From positions 49,930 through 113,929 of the forward strand of contig CAVPIK010000023.1 in the NCBI GenBank assembly GCA_963704975.1: a stretch of DNA of 64,000 bases, in the 5' to 3' direction. Each line of letters begins with the position of its first letter. Within the stretch, counting starts at the first letter, position 1. Positions 17,056-25,538 of the stretch are shown here, one piece after another. Both the position numbers and the translations under genes were made by a program. The notes beneath the pieces are model-generated. The model worked only from the letters and a program-made list of their open reading frames with translations. It made no database searches and was not told the origin of the DNA. This stretch comes from JAGNDO01 sp963704975. Lineage in GTDB: Bacteria; Chloroflexota; Anaerolineae; Caldilineales; Caldilineaceae.

Positions 17056-17074
17056 TCAAAAAGGAGAGCACACC

Positions 17075-17480
17075 ATGTCAGACTTCAAACTAGACAAGAC
17101 CGCCAAATACGCCGAGAGCCACGAGTGGGTGCGCATGGACGAGGACGGCCTGGCCGTGGTCGGCATCAGCGACGCCGCCCAGGACATGCTGAGTGATGTC
17201 GTCTTTGTGGAGTTGCCCGGCGAGGGCGACGAAGTGGAAGCCGGCACCGCCATCGCCGTGGTGGAATCCGTGAAGGCCGCCGAAGAGGTGGTGACCCCGG
17301 TCAGCGGCACCATCGTGGCCATCAACACGGATCTGGAAGCCACCCCGGAGCAGGTCAACGAGACGCCGTACAAGTCCTGGTTCTTCAAGATCCAGCCCAC
17401 GGACGCACCTGGCCGCCGAACTGGCCGCCCTCATGGACGCGGACGCGTATGATACGTTTGTAGACGAGAGCGCTCACTAA
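17075..17480 (+). CDS. gcvH: glycine cleavage system H protein (frameshifted near the end)
   Basis: The lipoyl carrier that shuttles the aminomethyl group between P, T and L proteins. ATG 17075 follows AAGGAGAG. AKYAESHEWVRMDEDGLAVV is the typical N-terminus, and VESVKAAEEVVTPVSG contains the lipoyl-accepting Lys. After SWFFKIQPTD the frame changes near 17400; the correct frame continues as AAELAALMDADAYDTFVDE to the stop at 17478-17480. That gives the usual ~133 residues. A lipoyl-protein dehydrogenase (L protein) is not in this window. Confidence 0.93.
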
Positions 17481-17486
17481 ACGAAC

Positions 17487-17588
17487 AAAGGCGAAAGGCA
17501 AGTGCAAAGGCAAAGGGGTTCAGCAGACCCAAACGGTCAACACCCCACGCACTTTGCCTTGCCTTTTGCACTTTGCCTTTTGCCTTTT
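17487..17588. repeat. palindrome of GGCAAAAGG words
   Basis: AAGGCGAAAGGCAAGTGCAAAGG is mirrored by CTTTGCCTTGCCTTTTGCAC and further CTTTTGCC words. It fills the gcvH-gcvPA gap. Related copies flank 39034-39391. Confidence 0.65.
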
Positions 17589-17612
17589 AGTCTTCACCGG
17601 AGACAAATCACA

Positions 17613-18986
17613 ATGGCATTCATTGTCAACACCGACCAGGACCGCGCCAAGATGTTGGGCGTGCTGGGCCTGGAGAAGTTGGAAGATCTCTTCCACGACG
17701 TGCCGGAGGCCCACCGCTTCCCGGACCCTGGATCTGCCCCCCCGCCTCAGCGAGGTGGAGGTGCTGGGCCGTCTGCAACAGTTGGCCGAGCGCAACGAGG
17801 ACCTGGACCACAACGCCTGTTTCCTCGGCGCCGGGGCCTATTTCCACTACATCCCCAGCACCGTGGACTATGTCCTCAGCCGGGGCGAATTCTACACGGC
17901 CTACACCCCCTATCAGCCCGAAGTGGCCCAGGGCACGTTGCAGGCCATCTACGAATATCAGACCATGATCGCCAACCTCAGCGGCATGGAAGTGAGCAAC
18001 GCCAGCCACTATGACGGGGCCACCAGCACCGCCGAGGCCGTGGTCATGGCCCTCAACCTCAGCCGCTACAAGCGCAGCCGGGTGATCATGGCCCCCACGG
18101 TCCACCCCGAATATCGCAAGGTCGTGCGCACCTACACCCAGGGCTTCCCCCTGGACTTCGTGGGCCACGACCTGCCCGGCTTCGACTATCTGGACGACCT
18201 GACCGCCCTGATCGACAAAAACACCGCCTGCGTCATCGTCCAAAACCCGGACTTCCTGGGCACCATCCAGACCCCGGCCCGGCTGCAAGAACTGGCCGAC
18301 GCCGTCCACGCCCAAGGCGCGTACCTGATCGTGGCGGCCAACCCCATCAGCCTGGGCATCCTCACCCCGCCGGGCGAGTATGGCGCGGACATCTTTGTGG
18401 GCGAGGGCCAGGCCACGGGCAACAGCCTCAGCTTTGGCGGCCCCTACCTGGGCCTCTTCGCCTGCAAGATGGAGCATGTGCGCAAGAGCGCCGGGCGCAT
18501 CATCGGCCAGACCATCGACCTGGACGAGAACCCCGGCTACGTGCTGACCCTGGTCGCCCGCGAGCAGTTCATCCGCCGGGAGAAGGCCACCAGCAACATC
18601 TGCACCAACCAGAGCCTCAATGCCCTGGCCTGCGCCGCGTATCTGGCGGCTTTGGGAAAAAATGGGTTGCCTCAGGTGGCCCGCATGTGCTATGACAATG
18701 CCCATTATTTGGCGACAGAAATCGGGGGCCTAGAGGGCTACCAAGTCCTCAACAGCGGCTCCTTCTTCCACGAGTTCGCGGTCAAATGCCCGGCCCCCGT
18801 GGCGGAGATCAACCGCTACCTGATCGAAAGCGCCGGCATCGTGGGCGGCTACGACCTGGGCCAGGACTTCCCAGAGTTGGGCGAGCATGTGATGCTGTTG
18901 TGCGCGACGGAAATGGTGGATCGCCAGTCTATGGACGATCTGGTGGCCGTATTGGCTTCGTTTGGAGAGGGGAGAATCAATCATGA
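17613..18986 (+). CDS. gcvPA: glycine dehydrogenase (decarboxylating) subunit 1 (frameshifted)
   Basis: One half of the two-subunit PLP-dependent P protein (EC 1.4.4.2), which decarboxylates glycine. ATG 17613 (MAFIVNTDQDRAKML) follows GGAG. The frame shifts near 17725, then continues as LPPRLSEVEVLGRLQQLAER and FLGAGAYFHYIPSTVDYVLS, hallmark GcvPA motifs. Later motifs include SNASHYDGATSTAEAV and GATGNSLSFGGPYLGL-like GQATGNSLSFGGPYLG. The present frame lacks a stop before the next gene. The natural end is probably the TGA at 18984-18986, which overlaps the gcvPB start as ATGA, so a second indel near the 3' end is likely. About 455 residues. Confidence 0.92.
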
Positions 18987-20464
18987 CCTTAGACATCAAC
19001 CGCAAAGAACCGACCCTCTTCGAGAAGAGCCGACCCGGCCGCATGGGCACCACCCTGCCCACCTCGGACGTGCCATCCGCCGACCTGCCCGCCGCCTTCC
19101 TGCGGGCCGAGCTGCCCCTGCCCGAGATCGCCGAGCGGGATCTGGTCAGCCACTATGCCCGGCTCAGCCGCAAGAACTATGCCATCGACCTGGGCTTCTA
19201 TCCCCTGGGCAGTTGCACCATGAAGTACAACCCCAAGGTCAACGAGCGGGCCGCCCGCATGTCCGGCTTCGCCAACATCCACCCCCTCCAGCCCGCCGAG
19301 ACCGTGCAGGGCGCCATGGAGCTGATGGTCGAACTGGCCGACATGCTGGGCGAGATCAGCGGCCTGCCCAACGTCACCATGCAGCCCGCGGCCGGTGCCC
19401 AGGGCGAAATGACCGGCGTGCTGGTGATCCGCCAATACCTGATCGACCAAGGCCAGGCCCAACGTGACCTGATCCTGGTGCCCGACAGCGCCCACGGCAC
19501 CAACCCGGCCACAGCCAACATGGCCGGCATGAAGACCCTGGAGATCAAGTCCGACGCCGACGGCAACGTGGATCTGGCCCACCTCGCCGAAGTCATCGCC
19601 AAGCACGCCGACCGCATCGCCGGGCTGATGATCACCAACCCCAACACCCTCGGCCTCTTCGAGGAGCACATCCAACAGGTGTGCGGGATGATCCACGAGG
19701 CCGGCGGCTTGGTCTACGGCGACGGGGCCAACTTCAACGCCATCCTGGGCATTGTGCGGCCTGGGGATGTGGGCATCGACATCATGCACTACAACCTGCA
19801 CAAGACCTTCAGCACCCCCCACGGCGGCGGCGGACCGGGCAGCGGCCCGGTGGGCTGTATCGACAAACTGGCCGCCTATCTGCCCGGCCCCCGGCCCGTG
19901 CGCAACGAGAGCGGCGACTATGTGTGGGAGATGCCGGAAAAGTCCATCGGCCGGGTGCGGGGCTATTGGGGCAACTTCGGCATGCACGTGCGGGCGTACA
20001 CCTACATCCGCATGCACGGGGCCGAGGGGCTGCGCCAGATCTCCGAGAACGCGGTGCTCAGCGCCAACTATATCCAGCACTTCATCAAGCAGACCTACCC
20101 GGTCCCCTTTGGCCACCGCTCCTGCATGCACGAGTTTGTGGCCCAGGGCAAGCTGCCCGAAGCCCCGGGCGTCCACGCCCTGGACATCGCCAAGCGCTTG
20201 ATCGACCTGGACAATTCCCATCCGCCCACGATCTACTTCCCGCTGATCGTGCCCGAAGCCCTGATGATCGAGCCGACCGAGACCGAGAGCATCGAGACCT
20301 TGGACCAGTTCATCGCCGACATGCTCCAGATCGCCGAGGAAGCCGTGGCGGACGAAGCCCTGCTCCACGCCGCGCCCCAGCACGCGCCCATGCGCCGCAT
20401 GGACGAAGTGCGGGCGGCCCGACAGCCCGTCCTCACGGCCAACGCAGAGCTGGCCGCGGCTTGA
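18983..20464 (+). CDS. gcvPB: glycine dehydrogenase (decarboxylating) subunit 2
   Basis: The PLP-bearing half of the two-subunit P protein. ATG 18983 follows GGAGAGGGGAG and overlaps the gcvPA end. The 493-residue product is intact. Motifs include FYPLGSCTMKYNPKVNE, PAAGAQGEMTG, and IMHYNLHKTFSTPHGGGGPG, where the Lys forms the internal aldimine with PLP. The gcvT-H-PA-PB order with a two-gene P protein is the arrangement seen in many Chloroflexota, Firmicutes and archaea. All four genes share one riboswitch-controlled promoter. Confidence 0.96.
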   Translation: MTLDINRKEPTLFEKSRPGRMGTTLPTSDVPSADLPAAFLRAELPLPEIAERDLVSHYARLSRKNYAIDLGFYPLGSCTMKYNPKVNERAARMSGFANIHPLQPAETVQGAMELMVELADMLGEISGLPNVTMQPAAGAQGEMTGVLVIRQYLIDQGQAQRDLILVPDSAHGTNPATANMAGMKTLEIKSDADGNVDLAHLAEVIAKHADRIAGLMITNPNTLGLFEEHIQQVCGMIHEAGGLVYGDGANFNAILGIVRPGDVGIDIMHYNLHKTFSTPHGGGGPGSGPVGCIDKLAAYLPGPRPVRNESGDYVWEMPEKSIGRVRGYWGNFGMHVRAYTYIRMHGAEGLRQISENAVLSANYIQHFIKQTYPVPFGHRSCMHEFVAQGKLPEAPGVHALDIAKRLIDLDNSHPPTIYFPLIVPEALMIEPTETESIETLDQFIADMLQIAEEAVADEALLHAAPQHAPMRRMDEVRAARQPVLTANAELAAA

Positions 20465-20466
20465 TG

Positions 20467-20511
20467 ATGCGTGGTAACACCTTCCAGGAAGCTTTCAGCT
20501 TCCTGGAAGGT
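20467..20511. repeat. hairpin with GATGCGTGGT flank
   Basis: ACCTTCCAGGAAGCT (20479-20493) and AGCTTCCTGGAAGGT (20497-20511) form a perfect 15-bp stem with a 3-base loop, just after the gcvPB stop. The left flank GATGCGTGGT also precedes a related AGCTTCCGGGAAGC hairpin at 33366-33393, so this is a dispersed element as well as a possible operon terminator. Confidence 0.65.
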
Positions 20512-20513
20512 CG

Positions 20514-21837
20514 CGCCTGGAGCTGGCGTCTGCTGGCCCTGGGCGGCGCTGATCCTGCTCCTGGCCGGGTGCAGCCTGCCCCAGATCGATCTGCCCCCGG
20601 CTCTGGATCGGCTGTTGGGGCGAGAAGAGGTGGCCGCGGTCTCCGTCGACGCGGCGGCGGCCCAATTGCCCAGCGTACATCTCTTGGCCCCCAAGGCCAC
20701 AACCGCAGAAAATGTATCTGCTTCTGGATCTGGTCAACGGCTATAATCGTTCCTTGATCCCAAATCCAGAGGTTCCATCGAACACGGATCAGGGGCTGAC
20801 CGCCGACCGTGGAGTTGGCCCCTCGCTATGCCCAGGCCCTGGAAAACCGGCTGTTGGACACGCCGCCGCCGGATGTGGTGGCGGTGGACAGCTTCAGCTT
20901 CCCCCGGTTGATGGCCGCGGGCAAGCTGGCCCCCATCCCCCCGTCGGCCATGGCCGCGCAGGATCTGCACCCCAAGCTGCGGGCCGCCTTCGAGGTGGAC
21001 GGCCAACTTTATTGCGCGCCCGTGGAGGCCAGCACCCTGGCCCTGGTCTACAACAAGGCGGTCTTTGACGCCCTGGGCCAGCCCAATCCCCAGGCCGATT
21101 GGACGTGGGACGACCTGGCCGCGGCGGCCAAGGCCCTGACCGTGGTGGACCAGAGCTACTATGGCCTGGTCCTCAGCCCGGACTTCTCCCGCTGGCTGCC
21201 CTTTCTGCGCCAGGCCGGGGGCAGCGTCTTTGGGCCGGACGGCGGGGTGAGCTTTGGAAACCGAGCCGGGCATTGCTGCGCTGGACTTTTTTGTGGCTCT
21301 CTTTCAAAATGGGGTCGCCTATACCCCCGTCGAGTTTGGGGCGGCGTGGAGCGGAGAAGCCTTCGCCGAGGGCCGGATCGCCATGACCATCGAGGGCAAT
21401 TGGCTGATCCCCTATCTGCGCAACGCCGCGCCGGAGATGGAGTTTGGCGTGGCGGATCTGCCCGGCGGTCTGCCGCCCGGCGGCACGGAGGGCACCGTGG
21501 CCTTCGCCAACTGCTACGCCATCCCCGCGGACAGTGCCCACCCGGACGAAGCCGCAGCCCTGATCGCTTACCTGACCAGCCCGGCGGCCATGAACGCGTG
21601 GACGGATCTGCGCCTCACCCTGCCTGCTCGCACGGCGTTGCAGAGCGATTGGCTGGGCCGCCACCCCGCCATGGCCCCCTTCCTGGCCGGGCTGGATCGG
21701 GCCGACGATCTGGCAGTTTCCCGCCCGGCTTCCAAACCGTGCTGGACAATTTCCAGGTCGATCTGCAGGATGTTCTGTCTGGCAGCATGATATCCGATGT
21801 GCTGCTAAATCGGGCCGACGCGTTTGGGGCGGAGTAG
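20514..21837 (+). pseudogene. broken sugar ABC transporter substrate-binding lipoprotein
   Basis: Pieces in three frames resemble a family 1 extracellular solute-binding protein. A lipoprotein signal ALILLLAGCSLPQIDLPP near 20560 is followed, after a gap, by ENRLLDTPPPDVVAVDSFSF and PVEASTLALVYNKAVFDALG (20850-21080). The frame changes near 21255 (GGAAACCGAG has an extra G) to PGIAALDFFVALFQNGVAYT and GRIAMTIEGNWLIPYL, and again near 21715 before FQTVLDNFQVDLQDVLSG. The segment between the signal and PPPDVV is too short for the usual N-terminal lobe. So, besides probable sequencing indels, the gene may be truly degraded. No permease or ATPase genes are nearby. Confidence 0.6.
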
Positions 21838-21849
21838 CCGCAAACGACC

Positions 21850-22020
21850 GCCAGCGTCGGTTGAGTAGCCGCCCACGAATCTGACTCAACCATTCAAGAT
21901 CCGGCGGCGTATCGAAACCAAAGCGGGTCAACCTGCGCGGGTCAACCCGCTGCGGTTTCGATACGCCGCCAGCAAACGGCTGGTTCGCATAATAGCGTTG
22001 GCGGCTACTCAACCTGCGCT
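21850..22020. repeat. large nested palindromic repeat, copy B
   Basis: Outer arms GGTTGAGTAGCCGCC and GGCGGCTACTCAACC enclose inner arms GGCGGCGTATCGAAACC and GGTTTCGATACGCCGCC, with AGCGGGT/ACCCGCT at the centre. Length is 171 bases, with ends (C)CAGCGTCGG and CCTGCGCT. It has no coding capacity. Confidence 0.85.
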
Positions 22021-22035
22021 AGTTGGGGGACGAGA

Positions 22036-22130
22036 GCCAGCGTCGGTTGAGTAGCCGCCCACGCATACTGACTCAACCATGTCAAGATCCGGCGGCGTAT
22101 CGAAACCAATGCGGGTCAGCCTGCGCTGGC
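22036..22130. repeat. large nested palindromic repeat, truncated copy C
   Basis: The left half of the copy B sequence recurs in tandem: GCCAGCGTCGGTTGAGTAG, CTGACTCAACCAT, CGGCGGCGTATCGAAACC and GCGGGTCAGCCTGCGCTGG. The right inner arm is missing, as if deleted through the central symmetry. GATTTTGGA-type words follow up to the KynB-like gene. Confidence 0.75.
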
Positions 22131-22193
22131 TATTGCTGCTATTGCGGGTCAATCCAAAATCCAAAATCACCAATCCAAAATCGAGGCAATCCT

Positions 22194-22820
22194 ATGCCCA
22201 TTTACGACATCACCCGCCAACTCAGCCCGGCCATTGCGGTGTGGCCGGGGGATATGCCCTTCTCCGCCCAGGTCAACGGGCGGATTGCCGAGGGCAGTTC
22301 GGTCAACGTCTCGTCCATCACCTTGAGCTGCCACACGGGCACCCATGTGGACGCGCCCTATCACTACTTTGACGACGGCGTGCGCATGAACCAGGTGCCC
22401 CTGGACGTCTACGTGGGCCGGGCCACGGTGGTGGACATGCGCCACGTCTCCGGCCCGGCGCGGCCCGAACACCTGGCCCATGTGGACTTGGACCGCATCG
22501 AGCGCATCCTCTTCAAGACCCAGGACAGCCTGCGCCCGGACACAGTCTGGGATCCGGATTTTGTCTATTTGTCCGAAGAGCTTGCCACGCTCTTTGGCGA
22601 AAAGGGCATCCGGCTGTATGGCACGGACGCCCCTTCGGTGGACCAAGCGGACAGCAAAGATCTGCCCGCCCATCACGCCCTGGGCCACGGCAACGTGCTG
22701 ATCCTGGAGGGGCTGATGCTCCACGACATCGAACCGGGGGAGTACGAGCTGATCGCCCTGCCCCTCAAGCTGGAACGGGACGGCTCGCCGGTGCGGGCCA
22801 TCTTGCGCACGTTGGACTGA
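22194..22820 (+). CDS. cyclase family protein, KynB-like arylformamidase
   Basis: A 208-residue metal-dependent hydrolase of the cyclase/KynB family. ATG 22194 follows GAGGCAATCCT. The N-terminus MPIYDITRQLSPAIAVWPGD is typical. The zinc-ligand motif is SCHTGTHVDAPYHYFDDG, and a later LPAHHALGHGNVLILEGLML carries the conserved His and catalytic Glu. Members closest to this layout hydrolyse N-formylkynurenine (EC 3.5.1.9), but the same fold serves other cyclic or amide substrates. No tryptophan-degradation genes are nearby, so the substrate is uncertain. The gene is intact and stands alone between a repeat cluster and an unassigned gap. Confidence 0.8.
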   Translation: MPIYDITRQLSPAIAVWPGDMPFSAQVNGRIAEGSSVNVSSITLSCHTGTHVDAPYHYFDDGVRMNQVPLDVYVGRATVVDMRHVSGPARPEHLAHVDLDRIERILFKTQDSLRPDTVWDPDFVYLSEELATLFGEKGIRLYGTDAPSVDQADSKDLPAHHALGHGNVLILEGLMLHDIEPGEYELIALPLKLERDGSPVRAILRTLD

Positions 22821-23197
22821 ATCGTTCCCACCCCCAAATCCTATGCCGCGTTCATTCCCTTGTCTCGGCTTATTTTTTGGCGGCTGATCATCGGGCTGCC
22901 ATGACCAGCCGCGACAAGTGGAAAAGGGCGGGGGCGATGGCAAACCGGCCAACAGGCCGAGGAGAACAAGAAAAGATGGACGCGGCCAAGGCCGAGCGGG
23001 CCAAGGGGCGGCGAGAAGTTGTGACGCGTGGTGCTGCTTGTCGGCTGCTGGTGGCGACCTTTCTCCTGGGCTTATCCTCTTCGCCTGCTGGGGACATAAC
23101 CGCCGACGCGACAGATCGGGCATACGGTCGCAATCCTTTGGCATAGGCGACGGGCAGGTTTCGGCGTGACCATTTCACTAAATCGAAGGAGCAACAC
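22821..23197. other. gap without a convincing gene
   Basis: About 375 bases with short open frames on both strands. One contains a basic run (AKAERAKGRREV) followed by a hydrophobic stretch, reminiscent of a small membrane protein, but no frame has a start with a ribosome-binding site and none is coherent end to end. The last 20 bases carry AAGGAGC, the ribosome-binding site of the peroxiredoxin gene. Confidence 0.4.
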
Positions 23198-23650
23198 ATG
23201 ATGACATCTCTACCCTCGCACCCGACTTCACCGCCCAGGATCTCAACGGGCGCACGGTGCGGTTATCGGACTATCGGGACTATCGCACGGTGGTTTTGGT
23301 CTTCAACCGGGGCTTTCTCTGACCCTACTGCCGCCGGCACATGGCGCAGTTGCGTCAAGACTACCCCCAATTTGTGGAACGTGAGGCCGAGATCATCGTC
23401 GTCGGCCCGGAAGATCAGGCCGCGTTTGTGAAGGAGTGGGAGAAGCAAGAGTTCCCCTTCGTGGGCATCCCCGACCCGGAGCAGGCCATCGCCAATCGTC
23501 TATGGTCAGCAGGTCAAGTTACTCAAACTTGGCCGCATGCCCGCGCTCATGGTCATCGACAAAGCTGGGCAGATCATCTACACCCACTATGGCGCGTCCA
23601 TGCAGGATATTCCGAAGAACGAAGAGATCTTGGATGTGATCAAAAAATAG
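23198..23650 (+). CDS. peroxiredoxin-like protein, TGA at the catalytic Cys position (candidate selenoprotein)
   Basis: An AhpC/TSA-type thiol peroxidase of ~151 residues. ATG 23198 follows GGAGCAACAC. One base is missing near 23202, after which ISTLAPDFTAQDLNGRTVRL and VVLVFNRGF read clearly. An in-frame TGA at 23320-23322 comes next (CTC TGA CCC TAC TGC), exactly where relatives have the first Cys of CPxC. The same frame continues PYCRRHMAQLRQDYPQFVER and IIVVGPEDQAAFVKEW. A second indel near 23497 leads to YGQQVKLLKLGRMPALMVID and HYGASMQDIPKNEEIL. The second Cys (TGC 23329-23331) is kept, giving a UxxC redox motif if TGA encodes selenocysteine. A substitution error at this codon is the main alternative. 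The stop lies within the following hairpin. Confidence 0.8.
23329..23348 (+). promoter_or_regulatory. candidate bacterial SECIS stem-loop
   Basis: TGC-(C)-GCCG pairs with TGGC-GCA around the loop GCACA, giving a seven-pair stem with one bulged C and a G at the first loop position. The loop begins 14 bases after the TGA. Bacterial SECIS elements sit immediately downstream of the UGA with a G in the first loop bases. The fit is plausible but short. Confidence 0.35.
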
Positions 23651-23730
23651 AACACGGATTGGACGGATCAGACGGATCAAAACGGATCGTTTTTTTGATC
23701 CGTCTGATCCGTCCAATCCGTGTTCTATTT
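23645..23730. repeat. near-perfect ATCCGT palindrome
   Basis: AAATAGAACACGGATTGGAC through GACGGATCAAAA is mirrored exactly by TTTTTGATCCGTCTGATCCG to TGTTCTATTT. The arms are ~38 bases with a short loop. The peroxiredoxin stop TAG lies inside the left arm. It probably also acts as terminator or mRNA 3' stabiliser. Confidence 0.8.
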
Positions 23731-23774
23731 CGACCCTATGCACCCTGTTTCACCTATTTGAAAGGCACTCACCC

Positions 23775-25475
23775 ATGTTTACCACCCTGCCCGCCGACGC
23801 GCTGACGTTGATGACCTGGCCCTGGGATCGTATCCAGCCTTATTACGCCGACCTGCTGGATCGGGATCTGACCCCGGCCACGGTGGATGATTTTCTGCGC
23901 GATTGGTCTGCCCTGGGCCGGTTGATGGCCGAGGCGGGGACACGCCACTATGTGGCCATCACCGTCAACACGGCGGATGCGGACGCCCAGGCAGCGTACG
24001 AAACTTATTTGGACACCATCTACCCCGCCGCCCGCCAGGCGGACCAGGCGCTGAAGCACAAGCTACTGGACAGCGGCGTGGAACCGGCGGACTTCGCCAT
24101 CCCCCTGCGCAACATGCGGGCCGAGGCGGCGCTTTTCCGGGACGAGAATCTGCCCCTGCTGGCCGAAGAACTCAAGTTGGAAAGCGAGTTCGAGGCCATC
24201 GCCGGCGGCCAGACGGTGATCTGGCAGGGTGAGGAGGTCACCGTGTCTCAACTACGCCCGGTCTCTCAGGAGCAGGATCGCAGCCTGCGGGAGGCGGCGT
24301 GGCGGGCCGGGGCAGCGCGTCAACTGGCAGATCGGGCACGCATCAACCAGGTCTGGGGAAAAAACCTGGCCTTGCGAGCCAAGCTGGCGGCCAACGCCGG
24401 GTTCGACAACTATCGGGACTTCCGCTGGCAACAGCTTCTGCGCTTCGACTACACCCCGGCGGACTGCAAGACCTTTGGCGATGCCATCGAAGCCGTCATG
24501 GTGCCAGCGGCCCAACGCATCTACGAACGGCGGCGGGCCGCCCTGGGCGTGGAGCGTCTGCGCCCGTGGGATCTGGACGTGGACGCCCACGGGCCGTCCC
24601 CCCTTGCGCCCCAACATGCGCCATTGGGGATCTCACCGAGGCCATCAGCCAGATCTTCCACCGGGTGGACCCGGTCCTGGGCGGCCATTTCGACACCATG
24701 CGCAACGAGGATCTGCTGGATCTGGAGAACCGCAAGAACAAAGGCTCCGGCGGCTATTGCATCGAGTTCCACAACGCCCACCGCCCCTTCATCTTCATGA
24801 ACGCGGTGGGCATGCACGACGATGTGCAGACCCTGCTCCACGAGGGCGGCCACGCCTTCCATGTCTTCGAGACCGCGCATCTGCCCTATCTTGCAGCAGA
24901 TCGACTATCCCATGGAGTTTGCCGAGGTGGCGTCGATGGCCATGGAATTGCTGGCCTCCCCCTATCTGGCCCAGGAAGCCGGGGGCTTCTATGCTCAGGC
25001 GGACGCCAGCCGGGCCGTGACCGAGCATTTGGAAGGCATGTTGACCTTCTGGCCCTACATGGCCGTGGTGGACGGCTTCCAGCACTGGGTCTACGAAAAC
25101 CCGGACGCGGCCAATGACCCGGCCAACTGTGACGCGGCCTGGGGCGAACTTTGGGATCGCTTTATGGTGGGGATCGACTTCACGGGGTTGGAGACGGAGA
25201 AGGTGACCGGCTGGCAACGCAAGACCCACATCCACACGTCGCCATTCTATTATGTCGAGTACGGCATGGCCCAGTTGGGCGCAGTGCAGGTCTGGCGCAA
25301 GGCCCAGACCAACCAGGCCGAAGCCGTCGCCGCCTATCGCCGTGCCCTGGCCCTGGGCGGCACCGCCACCCTCCCCGATCTCTACCAAGCCGCCGGTGCC
25401 GCCTTCGCCTTTGACGAAGCGACCTTGCGGGATGTGGTGGCCGTTTATGGAAGAACGGATTGGTTGATACGTTGA
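23775..25475 (+). CDS. M3 family oligoendopeptidase, PepF-like (two frameshifts)
   Basis: A cytoplasmic zinc metallopeptidase of about 567 residues that degrades short peptides. ATG 23775 follows AAAGG. The N-terminal helical region (LTPATVDDFLRDWSALGRLM) and QLADRARINQVWGKNLALRA are family-like. After a shift near 24600 the catalytic part reads SGGYCIEFHNAHRPFIFMNA and LLHEGGHAFHVFE, the HExxH zinc site. A second shift near 24890 (CTTGCAGCAG for expected CTGCAGCAG) leads to QIDYPMEFAEVASMAMELLA, which supplies the third zinc ligand Glu. HIHTSPFYYVEYGMAQLGA is the C-terminal substrate-binding His/Tyr motif. Both frameshifts look like base-calling errors. Confidence 0.9.
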
Positions 25476-25538
25476 TTGGTTGATTGCTTCGGGTGTCTGG
25501 CAACCACGTGTCCAAATCAACACAATCAACAAACCTCA
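25455..25538. repeat. TTGATTGG word palindrome
   Basis: GGATTGGTTGATACGTTGATT and GGTTGATTGC are followed by CAAATCAACACAATCAACAAA, the inverted words. It lies between convergent genes (PepF-like and RNase D) and overlaps both gene ends. Related copies are at 14371 and 59640. Confidence 0.6.

Noticed and set aside
17554..19467. A 637-residue gcvPA with a long Arg/Pro-rich tail
   Set aside because: The tail after residue ~460 is gcvPB read in the wrong frame; true GcvPA ends near 18986.
20712..21068. Separate small gene between the lipoprotein signal and the binding-protein core
   Set aside because: It only bridges fragments of the broken solute-binding protein in the wrong frame and has no start signal.
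22877..23146. Small Lys/Arg-rich protein with one hydrophobic segment
   Set aside because: No ribosome-binding site, and frames on both strands are equally open. The hydrophobic stretch alone is not enough to call a gene.
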